Shown: positions 8,537 to 18,382, numbered from the stretch's first letter. The stretch: 24,628 nt of DNA from Chara braunii (GCA_003427395.1 BFEA01000739.1:137913-162540); one strand, 5' to 3'. Program-made: numbers and translations. Notes: generated by a model not told the origin, from the letters alone.

Positions 8537-9262
8537 TTACTCTGCAGGCATCTTCCCTTTGAGTTCTTTTTCGTAGCCTGCAATCACTTGAGGTGTTGTT
8601 CTCATGAGTTCCTCTCGTGTGAACCAGCGATCTTCTTTAGGATCCAGAAGATGTCTGAATCGCACACGATACTGCATTTTTGGTTTAGGAGGGCAGCCTA
8701 TGCCTGATGGTCGAGGTACTGGCATCACTTGATGCTCCATGATCTGGTCAATGACTACCTCGCCATCCATGGTTGGGGGCAGCATTGATCTTCTTGAGGG
8801 AAACTGATCAGTGGCAGCGAAAGGTGCCAACTTGGAGGCATGGAACACAGGGTAAGTACGTAAGTGCGCAGGTTTGTGAATCACGTATGATAACCCATCC
8901 GGTTGATCCCCTACAATGTCTAAGATCTACCAGGGCCCAAAGTATTGTGGCACTAGTTTACGTGAAATGCCTAACTCTTGACCTAGTTCAGATGACTTGA
9001 CCTAGACTCTATTACCTACCTGAAAGTTAGAGGGCCGTATGTGCTTATTCTGAGATGTGTTTGTTGCATCCTGAGATTTCTTGATATGCTCAATGGCCTG
9101 CTGCGGCATCTGTTCATATTTGACAACAAACTCTATGCTGCCAGGTTCTGCAATGGGTTCTCTTTTCGGTAGCAGAAAGTCAAGTGCAGTTTTGGGTTTC
9201 CAACCAAGGTGCAGGTGGTTGGGAGGCGTTCCTGTAGTATTGTGCACAACGTTGTTATACAA
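8537..9262 (-). pseudogene. Element A integrase C-terminus with chromodomain-like tail (broken)
   Basis: C-terminal end of Pol. From 9262 it reads MYNNVVHNTTGTPPNHLHLG, the end of the catalytic core, then a Gln/Lys-rich linker and FQVGNRV, the start of the integrase C-terminal domain (usually VGDLVWV). A stop follows at about 8999. The frame continues with a second stop (after QYFGPW) before LRTYPVFHASKLAPF, the conserved integrase C-terminal motif. The last 80 codons hold FPSRRSMLPPTMDGEVVIDQ and MQYRVRFRHLLDPKEDRWFT, with spacing and aromatic residues like a chromodomain (hydrophobic strand, YxVrfr, W, then a C-terminal helix). Chromodomains of this kind direct chromovirus integration to modified histones. 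Elements B and C have the same tail. No functional product is possible from this copy. Confidence 0.85.
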
Positions 9263-10062
9263 GATGGCGATGAGAGGTAGTTTGTTGTCCCATTCGTCCT
9301 GACTTGGCTTGATATAATGTCTAAGCAGGTGTTGTACTACTCAGATTCATCTGTTTTGCTTGGCCATTTGACTCAGGGTGATTCCCTGATGTCATCTGGA
9401 GCTTCGTGCCCATCTTTTCAGCAGTTGATTGCCACAATTCATTGGTGAATCTCACATCTCTGTCACTAACAATAGATGCCGGCAAACCGAAGTCACGTAC
9501 CCAGTTATCCATAAAGAGTTTGATGACGCAGTCAGTTTTAGCATTTTCTGGCATAGCGATTAGTCTGGCGTACTTAGAAAAGCGATCCACTATAACAAAG
9601 ATGTGTCTTTTCCTTGACCGGCTGGTCACAAGAGTATTTATGAAGTCCATGGACCCACTCTGACTCGATCCTTCAGAAATCGGCAAAGGCTTAATCAACC
9701 CAAGCGGAGCCCGAGTCCTAGGTTTGTCCATTTGGCAAACCTGACAGGTTTCAACGTATATCTTAGCATCTTGCATCATAGAGGGCCACCAAAATCTCTG
9801 TACTAACTTCGCTGATGTCTTTCTATAGCCAAAAATTACCAGTTGCATCATGACATTCTCCTAAAAATGAACTACGTAAAGACTGACTATCAGGAACACA
9901 CAACCTTTTATTCCTTGCCTTCTCAAGAAACAGCAAGTCATTTACGATCGTGAATTCGTCGGAAGCTACTTTATTTTTTGCACGAAATCTACGAACGATC
10001 TCAGACATAACTGGATCTTGCTGATAGGCTTCCACCTGTGATCGACTCGTCAGATATGCCAA
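9263..10062 (-). pseudogene. Element A integrase, zinc-binding and catalytic core (broken)
   Basis: Integrase inserts the cDNA into the genome. The N-terminal domain reads ECHDATGNF, a frameshift, then FGYRKT and YVETCQVCQ. This is the HHCC zinc finger, but the second His position appears as Asn. The core carries the DDE residues in their usual contexts: Asp in GSMDFINTL, Asp in SIVSDRDVRFTN and Glu in SGNHPESNGQ. After QMN (about 9345) one extra base shifts the frame. Protein similarity resumes in another frame (VVQHLLRHYIKPSQDEWDNK) before the next segment starts at 9262. At the 10062 end another frameshift separates it from RNase H. The catalytic residues are all visible, so decay is recent or patchy in this part. 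Confidence 0.88.
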
Positions 10063-10463
10063 ACTCGGTTACTAAGGCCCCCAAATAATCTGCCCTACGT
10101 AATAACGCGTTAACCACCTTATTGTACTCTCCCTTGTTTGGATCAAGTTGATAGTCATATATGTCTATTACTTGAATCCACCTCTTGAGTGTATCAGAGA
10201 GTACCGGCTGTGTATTGATCCAACACAAGGTCTCATGGTCAGATCTTACATGAAAGAATCTGCCAAGGAGATAGTGTCTCCAGTGAACCAGCGCTCTATA
10301 CAAGGCATAGAGCTCACGTTCGTAAGTGGACCTGGCTAGTTTTTGAGATGGCATCTTTTAACTCATATACTTGACAAAGGGCTGATCAGGATCCAGGAGC
10401 TTGAGGACTCCATAGTGTGTTAGGGCTTACTTCAATTTCTTAAAGGTTGCCTCACTCTTCTGT
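10063..10463 (-). pseudogene. Element A RNase H, first catalytic Asp deleted (broken)
   Basis: RNase H removes the RNA strand during reverse transcription. Recognised by LARSTYERELYALYRALVHW (second catalytic acidic residue), RSDHETL (third) and the late YNKVVNALLRR, where the usual fourth Asp of VADALSR is Asn. The upstream part reads ATFKKLK, a TAA, ALTHYGVLKLLDPDQPFV and then KYMS, a TAA, KMPSQKLA. The stretch normally between PFV and the YMS motif, which contains TTDAS with the first catalytic Asp and GIGAVLxQ, is missing, an apparently in-frame loss of about 25-30 codons. Elements B and C keep that stretch. The enzyme would be dead. Confidence 0.85.
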
Positions 10464-12059
10464 CTATTCCCAAGGGGTGTCAAGTTGAGTTAGATCTGTT
10501 AATGGGGAAGCTATAGTACTACAGTTCTTCACAAACGGATGATAATAGCATGTCATCCCCAAAAACGATCTGATCTCAGTAACAGTCTGAGGTCTGGGCC
10601 AATCACAAATGCTGGCCACCTTTGCATCATCTGGCCTCAACCCATCTGCCGAAATTTCACGACCCAAGTACAAGATCTTGGTGCGACCAAACTCACATTT
10701 CTCCAAGTTAACCTTGTACTGGTGCTGTCTTAGGAGACCTAGCACTATTTTCAAGTGCTCAGCGTGCTCCTCTACAGTCTTACTAAAAATGAGGATATCG
10801 TCGAGGTACACGACGATAAAGTTATCTAAGTAATCATGAAAGATCCTGTTCATTGCGTGCTGGAATGTCCCAAGTGCATTGCATAGGCCGAAGGGCATCA
10901 CCACAAACTCGTACAGACCATACCTGGTCNNNNNNNNNNNNNNNNNNNNNNNNNNNNNNNNNNNNNNNNNNNNNNNNNNNNNNNNNNNNNNNNNNNNNNN
11001 NNNNNNNNNNNNNNNNNNNNNNNNNNNNNNNNNNNNNNNNNNNNNNNNNNNNNNNNNNNNNNNNNNNNNNNNNNNNNNNNNNNNNNNNNNNNNNNNNNNN
11101 NNNNNNNNNNNNNNNNNNNNNNNNNNNNNNNNNNNNNNNNNNNNNNNNNNNNNNNNNNNNNNNNNNNNNNNNNNNNNNNNNNNNNNNNNNNNNNNNNNNN
11201 NNNNNNNNNNNNNNNNNNNNNNNNNNNNNNNNNNNNNNNNNNNNNNNNNNNNNNNNNNNNNNNNNNNNNNNNNNNNNNNNNNNNNNNNNNNNNNNNNNNN
11301 NNNNNNNNNNNNNNNNNNNNNNNNNNNNNNNNNNNNNNNNNNNNNNNNNNNNNNNNNNNNNNNNNNNNNNNNNNNNNNNNNNNNNNNNNNNNNNNNNNNN
11401 NNNNNNNNNNNNNNNNNNNNNNNNNNNNNNNNNNNNNNNNNNNNNNNNNNNNNNNNNNNNNNNNNNNNNNNNNNNNNNNNNNNNNNNNNNNNNNNNNNNN
11501 NNNNNNNNNNNNNNNNNNNNNNNNNNNNNNNNNNNNNNNNNNNNNNNNNNNNNNNNNNNNNNNNNNNNNNNNNNNNNNNNNNNNNNNNNNNNNNNNNNNN
11601 NNNNNNNNNNNNNNNNNNNNNNNNNNNNNNNNNNNNNNNNNNNNNNNNNNNNNNNNNNNNNNNNNNNNNNNNNNNNNNNNNNNNNNNNNNNNNNNNNNNN
11701 NNNNNNNNNNNNNNATCCAACTCTGCAGGAGACATCCTATAGATTCGTCCTCTAGGTACCTTACTACCTGGGACAACCTCTATTGCATGGACCACCTCCC
11801 TTTCTACCACGCCTGTGGGCTTCTCAAAAAGGTTTGAATATGTTGCGACGATTGATTCTATCTTTGGGGGTGTTTTTACAACCTCCCCTTTCTGAGAGAC
11901 AAAGACTAGATACATGCCCTCCTCGCGATTCTGCTTATAATAGTTGTAAAAAGATGATGCACACATGCACCCGTAGTTTTTTATTGGACTGCTAGCTTTA
12001 AACTTTTGCAATCTAACAGTTCTACCATTGGGCAATTTGTGAATCAGCACCTTTCTATC
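10464..12059 (-). pseudogene. Element A reverse transcriptase (interrupted by gap)
   Basis: RNA-dependent DNA polymerase of the element. The N-terminal part (from 12059, directly after the protease TAG) holds the linker and the entry motif GRIYRMSPAELD. The 785-N gap then hides the first palm and finger motifs. After the gap come TRYGLYEFVVMPFGLCNALG, the catalytic box VVYLDDILIFSK (YLDD at 10797-10808), LEKCEFGRTKILYLGREIS and RSFLGMTCYYHPFVKNCSTI, ending ASPLTDLTQLD. The visible parts are in one frame on both sides of the gap. The frame ends in a stop at 10464 after TPWE, where a frameshift leads into RNase H. It shares its frame with the protease and the 3' part of gag, consistent with an ancestral single Gag-Pol frame there. 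Confidence 0.9.
10930..11714. other. Assembly gap (785 N)
   Basis: A run of 785 N inside the RT gene of element A. By comparison with element C, the protein missing between the SPAEL motif and TRYG is about 100 residues (about 300 nt). The gap is therefore roughly 490 nt longer than needed: a wrong size estimate or an unseen insertion. Confidence 0.97.
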
Positions 12060-12488
12060 CTAGTCGAACTGAGGTTGTGTGACCTCGAGGTAGTACATAC
12101 CTAGGAGCATGTCAAAGGGCAGTTCGTCGCTAACCAGGAATGATATTTTATGGCTTATTTCCCCTCCTCCATAGTAGAAGGTACAAACTACATCCTTGAC
12201 ATAGTCTTGAACCATCATTTGGTGCTTGTTTGCCAGCGTAGAAGCTACAGTCCTGCTAAGCCGCTGCACTTGGTCCCCTAAGCGCAATCTATCCACACAA
12301 GCACGACTGATGAAGTTTCGTGCATAGCAAATGTCTGCGAAGGCGCCAACTTTGCGGCCACCTACATCAACCTCTACCACGAAATGTTCACCCTTTGGAC
12401 CTCTACTGATAATGGCCCAAGAGTCTCTGGGGTCCTTCCCTGACCACTCAGTCTCTAACTCTTCTAGGGCCTCAGACACATCCCTCAA
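12060..12488 (-). pseudogene. Element A aspartic protease (degenerate active site)
   Basis: Retropepsin-type protease that would cut the Gag-Pol polyprotein. The fold is recognised from VEVDVGGRKVGAFADICYAR leading into NFIS, where the active-site loop normally reads DSGAT or DTGAT, and from the second conserved strand FDMLLGMYYL (usually ILGMDWL). The catalytic Asp is present but the next residues are ICY instead of SGA/TGA, so the loop cannot be normal. It ends at an in-frame TAG (12060-12062) after QPQFD. The same frame runs straight into RT, so the TAG looks like a simple nonsense mutation. Upstream, frame changes and several stops (12490-12640) separate it from the zinc knuckle. Confidence 0.85.
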
Positions 12489-12719
12489 ACAAAGCGTCGG
12501 TGGGTCTAAATGTGTTTGGGGGGTGATACGAGGGTCTAGCCTTGGCCAACGCCTGAAGTGGGGAAGGCAACGTTACCACTTTAGCGCGAGTAAGAGCGGC
12601 TAAAACTCCTACTGGCCTTAGGTGTTTCCTTGCGAAGTGCTTGCAGAAGCACCACCAGGGTTCGAAGATAGTCCCACCACCGTTGGGGAGGCTACCCTCG
12701 TCAGGACTTTCTTGCCTCG

Positions 12720-14542
12720 ACACGTTCGAGACGTATGGCCATCGTTGCCACAGTTTATGCGCATGCCCCTAGCGACTCCGTCCCTCTACACCTCGTACTC
12801 TAAACCAAGTTGCACCCGATCGGGCGTGCCTTGGTCGCCCTGACCCGTAGATCGGCCTACCTTCTTCTTCCCGGTCCCCCTAGCCTTTTCTTTGATAGGT
12901 GCCACGACTCCCCCATCCGAAGTCCCGCTGGCCCCATCGTGCTCTGTCTCTCCCCCAAGATTTGGGAAGTCGTCAATTTTTGTTGTCTGACCATCGTGGT
13001 TGATGAAAATTAGTTGACCTTTCTTCTTCCAGTCCTGGGGTAGTCTCTTCTTCCTACCATCTCCCTGACTCTGATGCGCAGATCCCAACTTTGCCTCTAT
13101 GTCTAAGGCTTTCTTGCTGAATGAAGTTGTGCTGGTCGACATAGGCCTCATCTACCAGCTTTGTCCTAACCTCTGAAGGTAGACATCTAAGGTAATCCGT
13201 AAGGAGTACCTGCGGGTCATAGCGCACACCAGGTACCACGAGCAGGCGTTCTACGATACCCGTGAGCTCTCTAACATTTTTGTACCTGCTGACACAAAGA
13301 CTGTTGATCGTGTTTGTGGCCTTTTGAGCCCCTTGCGGGTCATGCCACCTATTATACACGGATTGTACATACCCTTCCAATGTTTGGGCCTGGGCCCAGG
13401 CATCGAAGTTCTGACCGTAGCCTTGCTGCTGCACTAGGCCATTCAACCAGCGGGCTGTTGACCCCTCTAGGAAAGAGGCAGCCACTACAACTTCTTGCTC
13501 CGGCCTGGTAAGTTTGTGCCTCACATAAGTAGGCACCGTCCTTACCCAAGTGTCCAAGTCCTCATCCTTCTTCCTGTCGCCAAAGAAGGGCTTAGGACTC
13601 AACAACGGTATTTTGGGCATCCACTATATAGGCTGCATTGGCCTAGGGGAGTGCTGTAGTGGCTGCATAGCCACCGAAACAGGTTGCTGTACACTAACCT
13701 AGGCGTGGCTTGACAGTGGGACTGTAGTAACCACTGTCGTCGATGGTACGAGTGAGACTCTATGAACCGGACCACTAGTTGCTACAAAACCACCTGGAGG
13801 GGGCATGCCAAACATAGGTGAGAATGAAGGCCCTACCGGCGACAACGTCATTGATGGACCCGCACCCAGAGGGGGAGCTACAACAAACTGAGGTTGCCTC
13901 ATCATTGGATGAGGAGCTTGTAATGCGGCCATAATTTGTTTATGGCCTGCCTAGTTCAGCCAACACCTTCTGCTGAACAACCTGCATCTCCACCACACAT
14001 AGGAGCGAGTTACGCAGTGCTCGCATCGCAGGATCAAGTGTTGACTCATCTAATGCTTCTAATCTGTTTAGCTCCTGCAATCTACTACGTAGTCTAGCTT
14101 TCCTCATTATAGCTCTTCTTCTCCTCTCTGCTGCTTCATCCAATTGCCGCTGCAACTCATCCTGAAGTTCTTCCGCTTGGAGGATCTCATAATCCTCCGG
14201 CGTGAGTTGAGTTTGTTGACTGACTTGCAAGCCAGCACTCTGGCTAATGGAGACCCGAGAACCACTCTGACTAACTCTTGACGAAGTGGCCTGTGAAGAG
14301 GCCCTCGACATGGTAGAGGAAGTAGCCATGGTCGTACCGGTGCTAGCTGAGATCCTAGACCTGGCAATATCCTCAGCGACCCTCGCTCTCCTTGCCGTTG
14401 TTTCATCTCTAGCCTCTCTCCATAGTCTCCTCTCATCTCCTGGACCTAACTCTAGGAAAGTCAAAGGTCAACTGAGAGCAGTACTACGAGTAGTCCTACG
14501 GTCGTCCACTAACAACTCCTCACTAGTGCTTGCATCACTCAT
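12720..14542 (-). pseudogene. Element A gag (capsid and zinc knuckle, broken)
   Basis: Structural polyprotein that would form the virus-like particle. The ATG at 14542 starts MSDASTSEELLVDDRRTTRS; a TGA follows at 14468-14470. A long Arg/Glu/Gln-rich, probably coiled-coil segment runs to 13940 (QAEELQDELQRQLDEAAERR region). A frameshift leads to a Pro/Met-rich linker (13699-13932). Two more stops precede the capsid domain at 13054-13620, which has the Retrotrans_gag pattern: FFGDRKKDEDLDTWVRTV, EVVVAASFLEGSTARWLNGL, then an Arg/Trp-containing helix set. Another frameshift near 13110 leads to a Lys-rich tail and a TAG at about 12785. At 12720-12761 the same frame shows INCGNDGHTSRTC, a CCHC zinc knuckle whose first Cys position is Arg. 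At least four stops and two frameshifts make it non-functional. Confidence 0.87.
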
Positions 14543-15395
14543 GAGCTACAGTGTGTGTGATCTAAACTAGAATTCACACTGAATCCTACCTTAGCATGAC
14601 GCACAACCGATTATGATGCACAACTAACTTCGGTCGGCTTGGACAGAAACAGTTAGGTGGTTAGGTCTCAGCCAATGTCAGATCCTACAGGAAATGTTAA
14701 ATCTATTTTTAGATTACTCTGATACAGATGGCAATGCAGCAAAGACTACTCTATCTGCAGCTGTCTGTTAGTGGTCAGTCAAGTCCGTAACAACTACATA
14801 ATCAAAAATAGAAATAATGTTCCCTACAGAGATGTATGCCGATCTAATTAATACAACGAACAGTTACCGGAATCCCCCCCTCTCCCTTTGTCCTTCTCGA
14901 GTTGTCTCTTTGTGTCAACACCCTGAGCATCTGGTTGAGCAGCGTGTCAACGCCCGAGTGCTTTGTCCAGCGCCCTTCAGAGGCATCACCCGTCTCCCAC
15001 CATCTTGCTGCCAAGGAAGAATGTCGACTCTCAAGGTTGAGCGCTCGCGACACCTGACATTGAGAGGACTTTCAAGACAACACTCACTTCCTCACGGTAA
15101 GAAGCAATGAAGATTGTAGGTAAGGAAGGAAGCAACATACCTCATAATGCTGCCCCCAACCACATATTTCTCACCAGCAACCTGATGTGCATTTATGATT
15201 ATCGGCTTTGCCTCGACACAACCCACAACAGAATGCAGTTCCACCTCGGCTTAAATGCCACATCAGCGAGCTCTCATCATCCAGCGTACACCCCTGATGT
15301 CAACACATAGCTTCCTGGCGCGCCCACATGACCCTAGGCCGCCTTACGTTCAACGCCCAAGCCTTATCACTGCCCTACACCTATGAGCGCTGTTC
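14543..15395 (-). other. Untranslated leader of element A
   Basis: About 850 bp between the PBS and the gag ATG, with no protein-like frame on the element strand. In intact elements this region carries the packaging signal and 5' untranslated RNA. Plus-strand open frames here (about 97 codons at 14817-15110) show no recognisable motif. Confidence 0.6.
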
Positions 15396-15413
15396 GAACC
15401 AGCTTCGATACCA
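15396..15413 (-). other. Primer binding site of element A (initiator-Met-like, variant)
   Basis: TGGTATCGAAGCTGGTTC on the minus strand, 3 bp after the 5' LTR end. The first seven bases match the plant initiator-Met-tRNA PBS (TGGTATCAGAGC), and the GGTTCGAA portion fits a tRNA T-arm complement. The middle differs, so it is either a mutated iMet site or a site for another tRNA whose 3' end reads GATACCA. Confidence 0.8.
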
Positions 15414-15416
15414 AAT

Positions 15417-16416
15417 TGCAAGGAAAATGAACAGAAGCGAGATGTCTATATTCAGATTGCACAATCACATGGAAAGCCAAATCGTAACTCAGTGTTCGGG
15501 AAGCAACATTGCACTAATAAAACACCAAAGGAGAATCGTAGTAGTGAAAGTCAATGTCAATGAGAGCTTGCTCTCGCCACCACCAACACATGTATCCAGT
15601 CTCTTTCTCCCTATCTGGTGCTGGGCGCCCAGTAGCCCTACACAACTACTACTAGCCTACTAATTGACAATGCAACTGTTGACGTCAGCAACACCCGAAG
15701 TACTTGAAGATGTCGCCCATGCAGAACCATAACCAATACCAGGTATATGCCCTCGCATCATCATCATCATCATCCTTCTCTCTCTCTCCCTTGTCTCTCC
15801 CTTACGTTTGCCCTCTGTACAACCGAAGACCACCCCTGCGCCTCACTGTATGTCCAAGCCCACAGCCAGCTATGGAGGCTGGGCTCTGGCACTGCCCTCG
15901 GCAGCGCCCTGCTTCACCACACGACCACACGTGCGCAGCCTCTTGCTCCAATGCTAGCAGCCAGCACTCGAGCTATCGCTCCAGCAGCGCTGCCGCCAGC
16001 CAGCAAGTGCCCGAATGAGGCTGGTCGGGGAGAGCTCTTTCCTATATGGAAAGAACTGGCCTGCTCGCGCAGCCTTGCTGGGTTGGGCCTGGGCCCAGAA
16101 GCTTCCGGTAGCCCCCAGGATGCTGCGCTTGTGTGCAACTACTGGGCCTCTTGCGGTTGGGCCTCCCAACTGTCAGTGTATGATGCTGCGATTCTCGCCC
16201 AGGGCCTGCATTCTTTGGAAAGGCCCAGAAGGCCATAGAGTCTTTGTTGCTCGGCCTGGGTTTCCCTCAACCAGTTGACGTGTCGCAATTGCCTGGACCC
16301 CAAATATGAATTTGACAGTCGAGGGCCTTTTGTGATGTGTTACGCCCGCCTTCACTTAGGGTTGGCACTCTTGCAACAGGGGCCTCTAAGGCCTTCCGAG
16401 GACCCAGATCCTTGCA
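15417..16416 (-). repeat. 5' LTR of element A
   Basis: 1000 bp, TG...CA, homologous end to end with 7407-8496. In element orientation it starts TGCAAGGATC and ends CCTTGCA. It keeps the TGACGTCA palindrome (15680-15687) and the (CAT)6 run at 15756-15774, and a TATA-like site at 16041-16048. It differs from the 3' LTR by scattered substitutions and small indels, about 6-8% by eye. It would drive transcription leftwards into gag. Confidence 0.92.
15680..15687. promoter_or_regulatory. TGACGTCA palindrome in 5' LTR
   Basis: Same bZIP-type palindrome as at 7755-7762, conserved although nearby bases differ between the two LTRs (ACTGTTGACGTCA versus ACTATTGACGTCA). Function inferred only. Confidence 0.4.
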
Positions 16417-16420
16417 TTTG
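16417..16420. repeat. Target-site duplication of element A, right copy
   Basis: TTTG directly after the 5' LTR end (CTTGCA, 16416), identical to 7403-7406. Beyond it the sequence belongs to element B's 3' LTR. Confidence 0.8.
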
Positions 16421-16861
16421 CTGTTCCGAGTCAAAATAAAAGATTTCTAATACCGGGGCGCAATTGAATCTCGCTCGAAGACGGACGCACACAACAGGAA
16501 GTGATTTGCTTTTTTAAAATTATTTAATTATTGCAAAGTTCCTGACTGGAAAAAGTGCGACAACGGCCACCGAGTGATTCAGAATGTGCATGCCCAACCC
16601 CTCAACCGCTTGAGCACTCGGCTTAATTGTATGGTGTATCTGTTGCTTTTGGAAGGAGTCAGGAAAGGCTTGTGTTGCTCTGTAAGCAACTGGCGTGCTG
16701 CAACTGTCTAAGACCCCATATACCAAAAATGTAAAAACTTACTAAAAAGTAGGCCTCTAGCGATTATGCAGACCCTCCTTCACTTAGGGCAGACGCGAGG
16801 CTTGCCGGGCGCCAAGATCATCTGTGCCTGAGAAGGGCCTTGCAAGGGCTCAATCCTGACA
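16417..16861 (-). repeat. 3' LTR fragment of element B, split by element A
   Basis: In element orientation this LTR begins TGTCAGGATTGAGCCC at 16861, right after a polypurine tract. It keeps CCCTAAGTGAAGG (16777-16789), which lies at a similar distance from the LTR start in element A (16349-16361). After 445 bp it is cut off by the insertion of element A at 16417, so the rest should lie left of 7406. It is related to, but well diverged from, the LTR of A. Confidence 0.75.
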
Positions 16862-17502
16862 TTCCATCCCCCTTAGCTTCGAAAGTCCGCTGACATGCTT
16901 CTACGCAGGTGCTTTTCCCTTCAACTAACTCTGCCACGATCTGAGGTGTTGTTCTGACAAGCTCGTCTCTTGTGAACCAATGATCTTGTTTTGGATCTTT
17001 ATGATGACTGAATCTGACCCGGTACTCCCTCATAGGTTTTGGCGGTCTTCCCCTGCCCACAGGCTTGGGAACAGGCAAGTCTCTGTGTTCCAAGATGTCG
17101 TCAACGTTCACATGGTCATCCATGGTTGGGTGCAACATTGATCTCCTTGATGGGAATTTGTCAGTCTCAACGAAAGGTGCGAGCTTGGAAGCATGAAACA
17201 TAGGGTAAGTGCGCAGATGTCCAAGGATTCTAATCACATAAGAAGGTCCATCCAAGTCACTACCCACGATGTCCAAAACTTCCCAAGGGCCAAAGCACTG
17301 GGCATTAGCTTTCTAGAGATGTTGAATTCTTGTCCTAACTCGCTAGCCTGTACGAACACACGTTCCCTTGAAATGTGGATTGTCGTATGTGCTTGTTCTC
17401 TGAGGCAATCATTGCCTCCTGATATTTTCTAATGTGCTCGAAAGCCTGCTGCAACTTCTCGTACTGCACACTAAATTCGATGATTCTAGGGGTTGCGGCT
17501 GG
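16818..17502 (-). pseudogene. Element B integrase C-terminus with chromodomain-like tail (broken)
   Basis: From 17502 the fragments read a Gln-rich linker, then a frame-shifted DNA-binding domain. From 17276 there is a clean frame: GPSYVIRILGHLRTYPMFHA, SKLAPFVETDKFPSRRSMLH and the chromodomain-like YRVRFSHHKDPKQDHWFTRD. Compared with A, the DHW/RTTP motif and PPTMD-type linker are conserved. The frame does not stop before the PPT but runs through it (FEAKGDGMSG) and ends at 16818, 44 nt inside the 3' LTR, giving about 30 extra residues. Whether the ancestral protein ended earlier cannot be told from one copy. The upstream linker has lost the open frame, so no product is expected. Confidence 0.82.
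16862..16876 (-). other. Polypurine tract of element B
   Basis: TAAGGGGGATGGAA on the minus strand immediately before the LTR start TGTCAGG. It matches the position and character of element A's tract, and marks the B LTR boundary. Confidence 0.78.
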
Positions 17503-18382
17503 TCAGTTTTTAGGAAGGAGGAAGTCTAGTGCAGATTCAGGCTTCCACCCCAACTGCATCGCATTTGGACAGACGCCCGTGGTGCTGTGAACAATGTTGT
17601 TGTATAGGCTGGTGAGGAGAGGTAGCTTCTCATCCCAGTCATCCTGGTTGGGCTTGATGTAGTGCCTCAACGGATGTTGCACCACGTGGTTCATCTGATC
17701 CGCGTGTCTGTTGGCTTCAGGGTGATTTCCCGAAGTCACTTGAAGTTGATTGCCCATCTGTTCAACAGTCTTTTTGTACAGTTCGCTGGTGAAACGGACA
17801 TCCCTATCACTTGTTATCGTCTTGGGCAGTTCAAAATCATGCACCAAGTTATCTACGAATAACTTGATGACGTGCTCAATCTTTGCAGTCTAAGGCATGG
17901 CGATTAGTTTGGGGTATTTAGTAAACCCGCCCACGATGACGATCATGTGCCACTTACCACTTGTGCTGGCCGCGAGGTTGTCCATGAAGTCCATGGAAAT
18001 GCTTTGTCCCGGATCTGTGGGAATGGGCATGAAATGAGTAATCCAAGCGATGCTCGAGTTTGTGGCTCATCCCGCTGACAGGCTTGATGAATCTGTACGT
18101 AACTCTTCGCATAGTCAAGCATACCACGCTACCATAATCGTGGCGCCAAGTTGCACGAGTTTTTTATATCTGAAATGTCTTGTTGCATTGTAACACCAAG
18201 AAATAAACTATGCAAAGACACGCTAGACGGGACACAGTTTTTTGGATCATCACAAACTCATCAGATGTGGCCGTGTCTTGGGCCTCAAGCTTGCGTTTGA
18301 TGTTTATCATAACGGGGTTTTCCTTGTAGGCTTCAACCAAAGATCGAGTGACATCATCAGACCTAGTCAGTCTACCCTGCAT
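17503..18382 (-). pseudogene. Element B integrase core and N-terminus (broken)
   Basis: N-terminal linker at 18164-18382 (VEAYKENPVMINIKRKLEAQ). The HHCC finger is badly damaged: the region between has lost the first Cys context (HQACQRDEPQTRA is visible near 18070). The core keeps the three catalytic residues in context: Asp in SMDFMDNLA (about 17985), Asp in TITSDRDVRFTS and Glu in SGNHPEANRH, where the usual NGQ after the Glu has become NRH. A TAG interrupts after LIAMP (about 17893). The tail of the core reads YNNIVHSTTGVCPNAMQLGW. Same order and spacing as elements A and C. Confidence 0.85.

Larger units (their letters stand above)
7407..16416 (-). mobile_element. Element A: complete but degenerate Ty3/gypsy chromovirus-like retrotransposon
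   Basis: A 9.0-kb LTR retrotransposon on the minus strand. Its LTRs are at 15417-16416 (5') and 7407-8496 (3'), both TG...CA and flanked by TTTG. Internal order in the direction of transcription is PBS (15413), leader, gag, zinc knuckle, protease, RT, RNase H, integrase, chromodomain-like tail, PPT (8511-8497). The order RT-RNase H-integrase identifies Ty3/gypsy rather than Ty1/copia. LTR identity is roughly 92-94% by eye, so the insertion is old. Gag and Pol carry many stops and frameshifts, RNase H has lost its first catalytic Asp, and a 785-N gap covers part of RT. It is inserted in the 3' LTR of element B. Confidence 0.93.

Noticed and set aside
10853-11776. Frames of about 290-300 codons spanning the N gap
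   Set aside because: Almost all residues are unknown; they are open only because N cannot give stops. The real coding strand here is RT on the minus strand.
15747-16238. Plus-strand frame of 163 codons with a His run
   Set aside because: It is inside the 5' LTR of element A. The His run is the (CAT)6 microsatellite, and the equivalent in the other LTR is broken into shorter frames.
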